Below the pieces are notes generated by a model. The model made no database searches and was not told where the DNA came from. It saw only the letters and a list, made by a program, of their open reading frames with translations. A program made the translations under genes and the position numbers. Below, one piece after another: positions 1-8,900 of a DNA stretch of 32,291 nt. Origin of the DNA: a candidate division Zixibacteria bacterium SM23_73_2 (GTDB lineage: Bacteria; Zixibacteria; MSB-5A5; SM23-73-2); assembly GCA_001304315.1 (NCBI GenBank), contig LJUW01000013.1, positions 1 to 32,291 on the forward strand, given 5' to 3'. Positions within the stretch are counted from its first letter, which is position 1, and each line of letters begins with the position of its first letter.

Positions 1-60
1 GGACCCCCCGCCAGTGGCGGGGGATTTCGCAAGGCTCAACAAGCCCCGCCCCCAAGCAAA
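1..60. repeat. GC-rich intergenic hairpin repeat (partial at window edge)
   Basis: An 8-bp perfect stem (5-12 with 16-23, loop AGT) is built from CCCGCC/GGCGGG arms. The same arm motif recurs in the intergenic repeats near 1.9-2.06 kb, 13.37 kb, 24.13 kb and 31.28 kb. The GC content is far above that of the neighbouring genes. It belongs to the dispersed repeat family of this genome, and its left boundary is cut by the window edge. Confidence 0.6.
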
Positions 61-71
61 TATATTCTTAT

Positions 72-908
72 TTGATTTCAAAGATGATGAAGATAATCAA
101 TTTAACGGATGAATATACAAAACATATTTTGAATAACGGGGACTTAACATCTTATGAGAAATCATACCCTGCTTTGTTCAAGCATTATTTTAAATATGCT
201 GCCAAAAGAAATAATTTTAAAAAGATTTTAAATGAATCAGAAGTTAAGAATAAAACGAGTCTGATTCTCTCAAGGCTTCCAAAAATAGAAAGGAAATTCA
301 AAAAATCCGGTTTTGATATCTCTTCTTTGAGATTAGTTCTTTTCGTCGGACAGGGTACCTCCAACGGTCATGCTTTCAAAGATAAGCGGGAGTTCGTCGT
401 CTGGATACCGATAGAAACGTACCCCACTACTTTACAGGTTGACGTATTTTTAACACACGAAATCATACATGCCCTGCATTACTTCCGGTCGCCAGGCTTT
501 TATTTCAATAGTATAACTGAACAGCGAATCGTCTCACGCCAGCTTATAACCGAAGGTGTTGCTACTTATTTAACAAAAAAGATAATGAGAATGACTCAGG
601 GAGAAGCTTTGTGGGCTGATTATCTACCAAAAGTGAAAATAAAATCCTGGCTTTCCGAATGCAGAAAAAAGGAAAAAGAATTACAAAAATACATACTGAG
701 AAGTTTCTTTTCCTCAGATCCTGAAATCTCTATTTATTTTGCGAAAAATCCTGAAAATATTTATGAATTCAGAGCTGGATATTATATTGGATTAAAACTT
801 GTTTACCGAATGGTCAAATTTCATAAATTGAATCCAGAGAATCTGATTGAGATGCCGAGGAAAAAATTTGAAAAAATGATATTGAAAGAGTTGAAATCAA
901 GTGTGTAG
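72..908 (+). CDS. Putative HExxH zinc metalloprotease (gluzincin-like)
   Basis: A 278-residue protein when read from TTG at 72. An ATG at 84 (second ATG at 87) gives a product four residues shorter and may be the true start; neither has a clear ribosome binding site. The main clue is the helix LTHEIIHALHYF, with HEIIH at residues 129-133, followed about 28 residues later by TEGVATYL with Glu161. That spacing fits a gluzincin fold in which the two His and the downstream Glu bind zinc. The layout recalls the DUF2268-type predicted Zn-dependent proteases, but I cannot assign a family firmly. No signal peptide or membrane segment is visible, so it should be cytoplasmic. The C-terminus is Lys-rich. 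The next gene starts 93 bp downstream behind its own ribosome binding site, so co-transcription is uncertain. Substrate unknown. Confidence 0.6.
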   Translation: MISKMMKIINLTDEYTKHILNNGDLTSYEKSYPALFKHYFKYAAKRNNFKKILNESEVKNKTSLILSRLPKIERKFKKSGFDISSLRLVLFVGQGTSNGHAFKDKREFVVWIPIETYPTTLQVDVFLTHEIIHALHYFRSPGFYFNSITEQRIVSRQLITEGVATYLTKKIMRMTQGEALWADYLPKVKIKSWLSECRKKEKELQKYILRSFFSSDPEISIYFAKNPENIYEFRAGYYIGLKLVYRMVKFHKLNPENLIEMPRKKFEKMILKELKSSV

Positions 909-924
909 TTTTTTCAAATTAAAA

Positions 925-942
925 GTAAACCTGTAGGTTTAC
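925..942. promoter_or_regulatory. Inverted repeat, possible operator or hairpin
   Basis: GTAAACCT-GT-AGGTTTAC is a perfect 8-bp inverted repeat with a 2-base centre. It lies 16 bp after the metalloprotease stop and about 60 bp before the CPBP protease start. No T-run follows, so a terminator is unlikely; a repressor site for the downstream gene is possible. No regulator gene sits next to it. Confidence 0.35.
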
Positions 943-1001
943 ATGTTGAGCAGAAGTTTTACAATACAGTATTAAAAAAAGTTAATCAAAGGAGAGCATA
1001 A

Positions 1002-1685
1002 ATGAATTCATCAAGACCAAAAACTGGTTTGAGTGTACTTAAGATTATCCTTGGTTTTGTCTTTGGCTTTTTAGTTTTGATGCTGTCATCTGTTTTGATT
1101 GTTCTCAGCGGAGTTTCCGATTTGATGCATATGGGGATGTTTGCCTTTTCTTTTGTTCTGATATTGGTTTTGAGCAAAGGAAAGATTTCAGAATATGGTT
1201 TTAAGGTGAGCGGTGATTTAAAATTAAAAAATACTGTATTGGTGGGTTTGATCGCCGGGTTTATTATCACCTCATCAACTCTGGTGCTGCCGATACACCC
1301 ACCTCCTGGTGTGGAGGATTTCTCCTTTTTTGAGTTGGTGATTTTTATCTGGATTCTGGCCAGTGTGGGGGAGGAGGTTTTGACCCGGGGATTGATTCAA
1401 AGTTATCTTTCTCCTTTGAGAGGATTTGGCTTTTCGATTCTGGGATTTCCCATAAGCCTCCCTGTTTTAGCCGGTGCATTGTTTTTCGGAGGTATGCATC
1501 TGGGTCTTTTAAGCATGGGGCTGGATAGTTTCTCGGTATGGGCGATAGTGATATCAGCATTTTTTATGGGGATCATCGCTGGTTATTATCGAGAGAAAAC
1601 CGAAAGTATCATTCCAGCGATAATCATTCATATACTTTTCAACATCTGCGGAACCATTATCGGAGCGATCAAGGAGCTGATTTAG
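1002..1685 (+). CDS. CPBP-family intramembrane metalloprotease (CAAX protease-like)
   Basis: A 227-residue, very hydrophobic protein with about six to seven membrane segments. All three CPBP (Abi/Rce1-like) motifs are present: EEVLTR (Glu124, Glu125, Arg129), FFGGMHLG (His166) and HILFN (His210, Asn214), which together build the metal site inside the membrane. The family includes eukaryotic CAAX prenyl proteases and bacterial proteins linked to bacteriocin self-immunity and other membrane proteolysis; the substrate cannot be read from sequence. The ATG start is supported by GGAGAG at 991-996. An inverted repeat at 925-942 may regulate it. The gene stands alone, followed by a hairpin-rich repeat region that begins with a terminator-like structure. 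Confidence 0.85.
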   Translation: MNSSRPKTGLSVLKIILGFVFGFLVLMLSSVLIVLSGVSDLMHMGMFAFSFVLILVLSKGKISEYGFKVSGDLKLKNTVLVGLIAGFIITSSTLVLPIHPPPGVEDFSFFELVIFIWILASVGEEVLTRGLIQSYLSPLRGFGFSILGFPISLPVLAGALFFGGMHLGLLSMGLDSFSVWAIVISAFFMGIIAGYYREKTESIIPAIIIHILFNICGTIIGAIKELI

Positions 1686-1836
1686 CACAGTTGATTGGCA
1701 GATTATCAGGTGTTCAAAGATTGCTCAGTTAATTACCCTTTCTAACGTAAAAGCACAAATGAATTTGTGCCTACATTGTTCGAAGGAAAGCTTTTGCTTT
1801 ATATTTTAGATAAAAAACAGCTTTGTGAAATAGTCT

Positions 1837-1869
1837 AAAATACTTCTTAAGTTATCCTTAAAACCTTTC
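1837..1869. repeat. 33-bp direct repeat, left copy
   Basis: This is the left copy of a 33-bp sequence that recurs at 2156-2188 with three mismatches (core CTTAAGTTATCC). The two copies bracket the hairpin cluster 1879-2062. Together they look like a duplication made when the repeat cluster entered this intergenic region, or the ends of a composite element. Confidence 0.7.
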
Positions 1870-1878
1870 ACTAATGTT

Positions 1879-1910
1879 GTGGCGGGGTACCCTTACCCCG
1901 CCACCTTTTT
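1879..1910. terminator. Strong hairpin with T-run, likely terminator
   Basis: An 11-bp perfect GC-rich stem (1879-1889 with 1894-1904, loop CCCT) is followed by CTTTTT at 1905-1910. That is the form of an intrinsic terminator reading rightward. It lies 190 bp after the CPBP gene stop and inside the repeat cluster, so it may be a repeat that has come to serve as a terminator. Confidence 0.55.
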
Positions 1911-2062
1911 GTCAAGGGTGGGGGCACCCTTGACCAACTTCCTATCGGGGGATTGCTTCTCCCGCCAGGGGCGGGATCGCAATGACACACTTGGTTCAGT
2001 CGTTGCGAGGAACGAAGTGACGAAGCCCCGCCAAAGGCGGGACTTCGCTGCGCTTCGCAATG
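1911..2062. repeat. Cluster of three further perfect or near-perfect hairpins
   Basis: Hairpin one has a perfect 10-bp stem (1911-1920 with 1925-1934, loop GGGG). Hairpin two has a 7-bp TCCCGCC/GGCGGGA stem (1960-1966 with 1970-1976). Hairpin three is a long imperfect palindrome (2001-2032 with 2036-2062) that starts with CGTTGCGAGGAACGAAG, a motif typical of REP-like repeats in many uncultivated bacteria. None has a T-run. The open frames crossing this block are side effects of repeat composition and were not called as genes. Confidence 0.7.
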
Positions 2063-2155
2063 AATTTTGAATGGAAAAATCTTGAGATTCTGGCACAACG
2101 TAATAGATAAACCAAAAATTTGTAATCCAGGAATCCAACAACCCATTAATTAATA

Positions 2156-2188
2156 AAAATACCTCTTAAGTTATCCCTGAAACCTTTC
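2156..2188. repeat. 33-bp direct repeat, right copy
   Basis: Right-hand partner of 1837-1869. It ends 27 bp before the prepilin peptidase start, so the promoter and ribosome binding region of that gene abut or include it. Confidence 0.7.
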
Positions 2189-2215
2189 GATTTAGACTAA
2201 TAAGAAAACAGGATT

Positions 2216-2995
2216 ATGCATTTCATTTCATACATATTCATAATCTTTTTGGGTCTGGCAGTAGGCAGCTTTTTGAACGTTTGCATCTACAGGCTGCCTC
2301 TGGACAAATCGATTCTTTTACCCAGCTCATTCTGTCCGAAGTGCAAGAAAAAGATTTCCTCATGGGATAACATTCCGGTTTTGAGTTATATCCTATTAAA
2401 AGGGAGATGCAGAAACTGCAGAGCCAGGATATCTTTCAGATACCCTTTAGTTGAGCTTTTAACTTCATTCTGGTTTTTCTTTGTTTTCTTAAAGTCAGGA
2501 TTAGGCTGGGAAAGTGTGGCTTTACTCTTTTTAGGCTGTTCTCTTATAGTGATTTTTTTCATAGACTTACAGCACAAAATAATTCCCGATGTGATTACCC
2601 TTCCAGGTGTAGTTCTGGGGATTTTGTTCTCTTTTTTGATTCCTGAAAAAAGCTTTATTAATTCCCTTCTGGGTCTTTTCGTGGGGGGAGGGCTCTTTTA
2701 TCTTTTCGCTATTTTAGGGGAAGCTATTTTCAAAAGGGAGAGTCTGGGTGGTGGGGACATTAAACTGGCTTTAATGCTGGGTGCTTTTTTAGGATGGGAG
2801 AAGATACTTTTAGTATTTTTTCTCGCTGCCATTCTGGGGAGCATAATCGGGATACTCTTTATGTTTTTATCCCAGAAGGTCAGAAAAGAGAAGATAATAC
2901 CCTTCGGACCGTTTTTAGCTTTGGCAGCTTTCTTGGGTATCCTCTGGGGGGAAAAGCTGATCCGGTATTACCTGGACACCTTTTTAGGATTATAA
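2216..2995 (+). CDS. pilD: Type IV prepilin peptidase (leader peptidase / N-methyltransferase)
   Basis: A 259-residue polytopic membrane protein. It cuts the leader from type IV prepilins or type II secretion pseudopilins and usually methylates the new N-terminal Phe. An N-terminal segment with GSFLNVCIYRLP is followed by two zinc-type Cys pairs (Cys40/Cys43 and Cys65/Cys68). The two aspartic protease residues are both present: Asp117 in FFIDLQHKIIPD and Asp181 in the GGGD motif (178-181). Length and motif order are those of complete PilD/GspO enzymes. The ATG at 2216 has only a weak AGGA upstream. No pilin or pilus assembly gene is in the window, so the substrates are encoded elsewhere. The sensor kinase starts 97 bp downstream on the same strand and may share its transcript. 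Confidence 0.93.
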   Translation: MHFISYIFIIFLGLAVGSFLNVCIYRLPLDKSILLPSSFCPKCKKKISSWDNIPVLSYILLKGRCRNCRARISFRYPLVELLTSFWFFFVFLKSGLGWESVALLFLGCSLIVIFFIDLQHKIIPDVITLPGVVLGILFSFLIPEKSFINSLLGLFVGGGLFYLFAILGEAIFKRESLGGGDIKLALMLGAFLGWEKILLVFFLAAILGSIIGILFMFLSQKVRKEKIIPFGPFLALAAFLGILWGEKLIRYYLDTFLGL

Positions 2996-3092
2996 TCCCT
3001 TTTATCTTTATTTTCTTCAGTCTGTATAACCTGGTGCAACCTGCCGATAAAATTAAAGGATTAGTCTATATCTAAAAACTTGTGGGTGAAAC

Positions 3093-4922
3093 TTGACCGA
3101 TTTTAAGCGAAAACTGAGGTTTGGCTACGAGAAGGAAATCAGGATTTCCCTTTTATTTTTCATTCTGTTTTTGGTCCTTTTGAATTTCGGGACCTTTGTT
3201 CTTTTAACCAGGACAAAAATTGAACTGGAAAAACAGTTTGACCTGAAGTTGAGATCGGTAGCAACCTCCTCTGCTTCCCTTTGGAAAAACTCCGGGGACA
3301 AAAGCTCCGAGTCCTTCCAGAAAACTTTGCAAAATTTAGCCTTTGAAACCAAGGTCAAAACAATCGCTTTTCTAAGTCAAGAAGGAAAGATCTTAGTCTC
3401 CACAGATTCCTCAAGTCAGAAGGACGATTATTCCGAGTTTGTTGGCTCAACAACAAAGGCCGGGGATTTTTATTATATCCCTTCCGGGGATAAAAAAGGA
3501 GTGTGGAGAAGCTATATTTACCCAGTATTTGACAGAGCCACTGAATCGAACATCCTGATTTTCGTTAAGTCGGAGGCAAAGACCCTTCATGCCATCGAAA
3601 GGCTTTCTGAGATCGATTCGTTTTTAATCGGCGTAGGTGTTCTGTTGATACTTTTTCTGGCATTTCTTTTCATCCGCACAATCCTTAAGCCCTTCTCCAT
3701 ACTGAGAGAAAAAGCTGCCCAGGCAAAGAAGAGATCGCCTGCCCAAAAATCGGATGTCGATTTCGTGATTCAGGCCTTCTCGGATACCATAGCTGAGCTG
3801 AGGAAAAAGGAGAGGATATTGGAGGGGCTTTATCAGGGAACAAAAAAGGATGCGGAGAGACTTTCCAAACTGAACGAATACATACTTAAGAGCATCTCCT
3901 CTGGCGTTATGGTTTGTGATAAGGAAGGTGAAATCATCAGATTGAACGAATCGGCCTTAAAAATCCTGGGTGAAGCTGAAACTTATTTCATGAATCGACC
4001 TTTTTACCAGGCTCTGGAAGGGTTTGATCAGGTGAAGAAGTTTCTGAATCAGGGATTGGGAAAAAAAATATTTGTCTCTAATGAAGAGATAGAGGTTGAG
4101 GATAAAAAAGGTAGAAGAATCTGTCTGGGGATTTCCACCTCCTCGATTAAAAATGAGAGGGGAGAGGTTTTGGGGATTATCATGCTTTTGAACGATTTCA
4201 CCGAATTGAAAAGATTACAGGAGGAGATGGCTTTTAAGGAGAAGATGGCGGTTTTAGGGGAAATGTCAGCTGGACTTGCTCACGAGCTTCGTAACTCCAT
4301 GGTTTCCATTCTGGGATACAGCAAACTCTTAAAAAAGCTTCTTACCGCCGATGATTCTACCAGGGAAATTATAGAGGGTATAATAAACGAGTCCTGCGGA
4401 ATGGAGGTTATGCTGAAGAAATTTTTGAACATAACCAAGCCCCTGGAGATAGTTGCTTCGAAATTTGACATAGAGAAAGTCATAAGGGAAGCCAAAAAAA
4501 GCACTGAAAAGGAGATCCCGGGCATAGATTTTGAAATGAATTTCGATAAGAGTTTACCCCATCTTTATGGTGATCAACTGCTTTTGAAACAGGTTTTTCA
4601 AAACCTTTTTCATAATGCAATCGAAGCCATGCCAGAGGGGGGAAAGCTCGGGGTAACAGTTATTCCCAAAGGCGATTTTTTGGAAATCGATATCTCGGAT
4701 ACCGGATATGGTATTTCGGAGAAAAATCTAAAGAAGATCTTCAATCCCTTTTTCAGCTCGAAACAAAAGGGCGTGGGTTTGGGCTTGAGCCTGGTTAAAA
4801 AAATCATAACCTCGCATCAAGGAAGAGTGGAGGTGGAAAGCCAGGAAAGGAAAGGGACGACCTTTAAGATATTTTTACCTTTTCACCTGAAAGTAAGGGT
4901 CAAAAAGAAAGTTAAAGTGTAA
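3093..4922 (+). CDS. Membrane sensor histidine kinase with PAS domain
   Basis: A 609-residue two-component kinase. Residues 18-39 and 175-196 are membrane segments enclosing a sensor region of about 135 residues outside the membrane. A HAMP-like linker follows (about 194-245), then a PAS domain (about 260-372), then the dimerisation/phosphoacceptor helix with LAHELRN (His397). The ATPase domain has Asn508 in the N-box, DTGYG (536-540), an F-box FNPFF and the G2 box GLGLSL. All residues needed for autophosphorylation are present. The H-box and PAS layout resemble NtrB- and PilS-type kinases, which often pair with sigma-54 activators, but no response regulator is encoded in the window, so it is an orphan here. 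The start is TTG at 3093 with GGGTGA upstream. The signal sensed is unknown. Confidence 0.92.
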   Translation: MTDFKRKLRFGYEKEIRISLLFFILFLVLLNFGTFVLLTRTKIELEKQFDLKLRSVATSSASLWKNSGDKSSESFQKTLQNLAFETKVKTIAFLSQEGKILVSTDSSSQKDDYSEFVGSTTKAGDFYYIPSGDKKGVWRSYIYPVFDRATESNILIFVKSEAKTLHAIERLSEIDSFLIGVGVLLILFLAFLFIRTILKPFSILREKAAQAKKRSPAQKSDVDFVIQAFSDTIAELRKKERILEGLYQGTKKDAERLSKLNEYILKSISSGVMVCDKEGEIIRLNESALKILGEAETYFMNRPFYQALEGFDQVKKFLNQGLGKKIFVSNEEIEVEDKKGRRICLGISTSSIKNERGEVLGIIMLLNDFTELKRLQEEMAFKEKMAVLGEMSAGLAHELRNSMVSILGYSKLLKKLLTADDSTREIIEGIINESCGMEVMLKKFLNITKPLEIVASKFDIEKVIREAKKSTEKEIPGIDFEMNFDKSLPHLYGDQLLLKQVFQNLFHNAIEAMPEGGKLGVTVIPKGDFLEIDISDTGYGISEKNLKKIFNPFFSSKQKGVGLGLSLVKKIITSHQGRVEVESQERKGTTFKIFLPFHLKVRVKKKVKV

Positions 4923-5098
4923 CTTAAGGCTTTGGTCTTCATAAAGAACTTCCGCTTCTTTTACCTAATCTTTTCTATAAAAAAGAAATAGTATACGTCA
5001 GGATAAAATTCGCATTTTTTTCAAAAATGAGTTATATTATCCAAAAGATATTATGTTCCAATAACTAAAATTGCAGAATCAAAGGTGATCGTTATTTT

Positions 5099-5704
5099 AT
5101 GAAATTTTTGGATAAATCAGAGGTGAGAAAATATATTTGGGATCTTTTTCTCGAAAAAAGGATTGCTACCTTTCCTTTGTCCCCTCACGGAAGGATTCCC
5201 AATTTCAGCCAGGCTCAAAAGGCGGGTTCTTTTATCAGAGGGTTACCCCAATACAGAGATTCGAAATGCGTCTTCTGCGGTCCGGACGGCGTTCTCGGAC
5301 CTCTCAGGGATCTGGTGCTTTCAAATGGAAAAATCTTAGCTTATGCTACTCCCCATATGAGGGAGATGAAGATGATAAAACCTACAAAAGAAAAAATTAC
5401 CACCAGCATAAAGAACCTCATCCAGAAGGGCGAGAAGCTAAAAGAGAGGGTGGGGGTCGCAGTCGTGGGAAGTGTGGCTGTGGATCGGTTGGGGAACAGG
5501 TTAGGCAAAGGCTCAGGATACGGTGACAGGGAGATTGACTATTTGAAAGAAAATGATCTGATTGAAGATAATTTTAAAACAGGTACTCTGGTCCACACCG
5601 TTCAGCTTTTTCCAGACCTTTCGAGGTTAATGGAACCTCACGACATTCCGGTGGATTTTATCCTTACCCAGAAGGGTCTGATCCTTTGCAGTAAAAGAAT
5701 TTAA
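5099..5704 (+). CDS. 5-formyltetrahydrofolate cyclo-ligase-like protein
   Basis: A 201-residue soluble protein of the MTHFS fold, which turns 5-formyltetrahydrofolate into 5,10-methenyltetrahydrofolate using ATP. The diagnostic stretch LGKGSGYGDREI (135-146) matches the folate/ATP loop of the family, and VHTVQL (165-170) with PHDIPVDFILT (180-190) matches the conserved C-terminal signature. The shape is closer to the divergent COG0212 branch seen in archaea and in MTHFSD-type proteins than to E. coli YgfA, so folate activity is likely but not certain. The ATG at 5099 is preceded by AAAGGTGATCG, an acceptable ribosome binding site. It is flanked by AT-rich gaps and is probably a single-gene unit; no other folate gene is nearby. 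Confidence 0.8.
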   Translation: MKFLDKSEVRKYIWDLFLEKRIATFPLSPHGRIPNFSQAQKAGSFIRGLPQYRDSKCVFCGPDGVLGPLRDLVLSNGKILAYATPHMREMKMIKPTKEKITTSIKNLIQKGEKLKERVGVAVVGSVAVDRLGNRLGKGSGYGDREIDYLKENDLIEDNFKTGTLVHTVQLFPDLSRLMEPHDIPVDFILTQKGLILCSKRI

Positions 5705-5826
5705 TCTATTTTAATATCACAAATCACATAATATAATCAATTGATATATATCCTATTATGGCATTTACTTAAAGTCATATATTATTACTATGAAAATTGT
5801 AGATTTAATATTTTCTCAAATTAATG

Positions 5827-5854
5827 TTGACACTTAAAGAAAAGATATTATATT
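5827..5854 (+). promoter_or_regulatory. Sigma-70-type promoter for the dockerin protein gene
   Basis: TTGACA at 5827-5832 and TATATT at 5849-5854, separated by 16 bases. The stretch 5705-5826 is extremely AT-rich and could act as an upstream element. A consensus-like ribosome binding site, AGGAGGTGA (5892-5900), sits just before the ATG at 5904. Both signals suggest strong expression. The remainder of the gap 5705-5903 shows no gene. Confidence 0.7.
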
Positions 5855-5903
5855 TTTTATGGCAGAAAGATATTTTTATCCCTAAAAAATCAGGAGGTGA
5901 AAT

Positions 5904-8900
5904 ATGTTAAAAACAAAGTTCGTTTTAGGGGGGATTTTCTGCCTATTCATTTTCTCTTTCTGGAGTTTAGCTTTTGCTGGAGATCCGGGAGAACCTGATA
6001 CATGCTGGTTATCACAAATCCCGTCAGTGGGTCCAAATCAGACTGTGATAGTCAGCGTTATGGCTGATGCGGATCAGTCCTTAGCAGGTATCGTACTGCC
6101 ATTTAAATTTTATGACCCGGACAACAACGATATAGTCTGCGATTCCATTGTATTCAGCAGCTGGGTTACCGATGCAAGTCCCGATTTTTCATCCAAGACA
6201 ATCGACACCACGAATTACCAGATGAATTTTGGAGCGGTATGGTTTTCCGGAGGAATGCCTGCTGGTCGCGATACGCTCGCCAGATTGTTTTTCTCCACCG
6301 GACCCGGCTGGTTAGCGAATAAGGGCGTGGTGGTCGATAGCACCACCTATTATCCGGGAGGTGCTCGGCTGGAGTTCACCGACGAGGCAACGACTACCAC
6401 CTATAATCCGATCTTTAAAAAAGGATGTTTGGGAGCTGCGATTACGGTTACCTCTCCTAATGGAGGAGAGCTTTTTTATGTTGACGAAAGTTTCGATATC
6501 AATTGGTTCACGGTTTTGTTCGATGCAAACGTAAAAATCGAATATTCCACCAATGGTGGAGGAAGCTGGTTGCCTGTAATCTCCAGCACCTCCAACGATG
6601 GAGTACATCCCTGGAGCGTTCCGGATACTCCATCGCCCACATGTTTGATAAGGGTTTCGGATGCTTCAGATGGTGTTCCCTGGGACAAGAGCGATTCGGT
6701 TTTCTCCATTCCGGATTTCGATATCTCCGCCCATCCGGATACAAGTAAAGCCGAAGCCGGAGAGTCAACATCCTTTTGGGTAAAAGCCGATTCGACTTAT
6801 GGCTTTGCCAAGTCAATCAACTTAAGCCTGTCCGGATTGCCCTCCGGAGCAACCGAGAGCTTTGTTCCCAATCCAGTTGATCCCGGAGATAGCTCACTTC
6901 TGACCATAGAAACTGAAATATCCACTCCAGCGGGGCATTACACCCTGACCATAACCGGGACCGGAAGCCAGCAGCGTACCACCGAGGTTACCCTGGTGGT
7001 GAACGTTGCGCCCAGCAGCTTCGATTTGCTTAATCCCACAGATGAGGATACCGTTTCAACACTTACGCCAACCTTGTCCTGGGAGGAGGCAATCGATCCT
7101 GATCCCCAGGATGATGTAACCTATACCCTCTATTATACTTTGGATCCTACCTTCACCACCACCAATTCGATACCTGGATTAACAGGCACCTCGCGTCAGC
7201 TCCCTCCCCTGGATGACGATACCTTGTATCACTGGAAGGTGGTGGCTGAGGACAAATGGGGAGACAGCACCTGGAGTGACCAGACCTGGGAGTTTTTCGT
7301 TTATTACCCCGAACAACCCTTAGCCTTTAGTTTAGTTTACCCTCCAAATTACGATTCTTTGAATCAGACCAGTGTGGAGTTAAAATGGAGGTCAACCACC
7401 GATCCGGATCCGGGTGATTCGGTGGTTTATGATCTGTACTACGATACTCGAACGGGATTCCCTTCCCCGACCATCGTTTCGGATCTATCCGACACAGCTT
7501 ATACCATCTCGGTTAAGGATGACAGCACTTACTTCTGGAAGGTTTTGGCCAAGGACACCAACACCTCGGGCAGGTGGTCTTCTGTTTTCAGGTTCAAAAT
7601 CGGGATACCGGATCCACCCGGTGCCTTCAGCCTGGTTTCACCCTCGGATGGTGATACCGTCATCCTGCACCCGACCTTGAGCTGGCAGAATTCGGTCGAT
7701 CCTGATCCGGGCGACGTGATCGAATACATAATGAACTACTCTATCGACAGCACCTTTGCTTCTTTTGAGGCTGAGACCACTTTTAATACGAACATAACCT
7801 TACCCGAATTGACCAACGATACCTTCTACTACTGGAAGGTTAAAGCGGTTGATCTGTTTGATCTGGAAACCTGGTGCACGGAATCTTACTTCTCATTCTT
7901 TGCCCGAAATTTTGCTCCGGGCGAATTCAGTTTGATCTCCCCTGACAGCGGTGAGATAGTCTCGACCCTGGAGCCGACCTTCAGATGGCACAAATCAGAA
8001 GACCTTGATCCGTTTGATCCGATATCTTATGTCCTTTATTATTCCCTGAATTCTGACTTCAGCGATTCGGAGGAGGTCAGCGTTTCCGACACATTATACA
8101 CACCATCGACGCTTTTGGACGATACCATATATTTCTGGAAGGTGAAAGCCGAGGACTCCTACGGACTCGCCAGTTGGAGCGATCAATTGAACTGGCAATT
8201 TGAAACCTATTATCCGGAGCCTCCTTTTGATTTCAGTCTGCTTGTGCCCTCCTACGACTCAACTCTTAGTGACTCCTCATTGGAGCTTCACTGGCAGCCA
8301 ACAACAGATCCTGATCCCGGGGATGTGGTGGTCTTCGATCTTTATTATGACACCCATTCAGGTTTCGCCAATCCGACCACAGTATCCGACATTGCCGATA
8401 CCACCAGCAGTATCACGGTCAAGGATGACAGCACTTACTTCTGGAAGGTTCTGGCCAGGGATACCAATACCTCAGGCAGGTGGTCAACCGAGGTTTTCAA
8501 GTTCAATATCTATGTACCTGAACCACCCAATCCCTTTAATCTGGTTTCTCCTTCAGACGGGGATACCACCTCAGGTCTCTCACCCGAACTGATGTGGGAG
8601 GAGGCGACCGATCCCGATCCTGGTGATTTTGTTCGTTATAATTTATATTATACCGAGGATCCTGACTCAGATTTCGTGGATGCTGATTCAGTTGTTGATT
8701 TAGATGAGACCTCTTACACTTTACCTGAATTGGATTACGGAACCGTCTATTTATGGAAGGTTAAGGCAAATGACACCAATACCGAAGGTAGCTGGTCGGT
8801 TCAGTCCCTCTGGAGTTTCTATGTTCCCTCCTGCATCCAGGGAGATGTTAACGGAGATACTAAAATAGAGGTAGCGGATGCCATTTACTTAGCCAACTAT

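Noticed and set aside
1911-1934. Second terminator in the repeat cluster
   Set aside because: The 10-bp stem is perfect but is not followed by a T-run on either strand.
1871-2146. Several open frames of 60-90 codons on both strands in the repeat cluster
   Set aside because: They are made of hairpin repeat sequence, overlap one another, lack ribosome binding sites and have low-complexity, unfamily-like translations.
2216-4922. Prepilin peptidase plus histidine kinase as a PilD-PilS-PilR style operon
   Set aside because: No response regulator or pilin follows; the kinase has only two membrane segments with an outer sensor domain and a generic NtrB-like core, so a PilS call is not supported.
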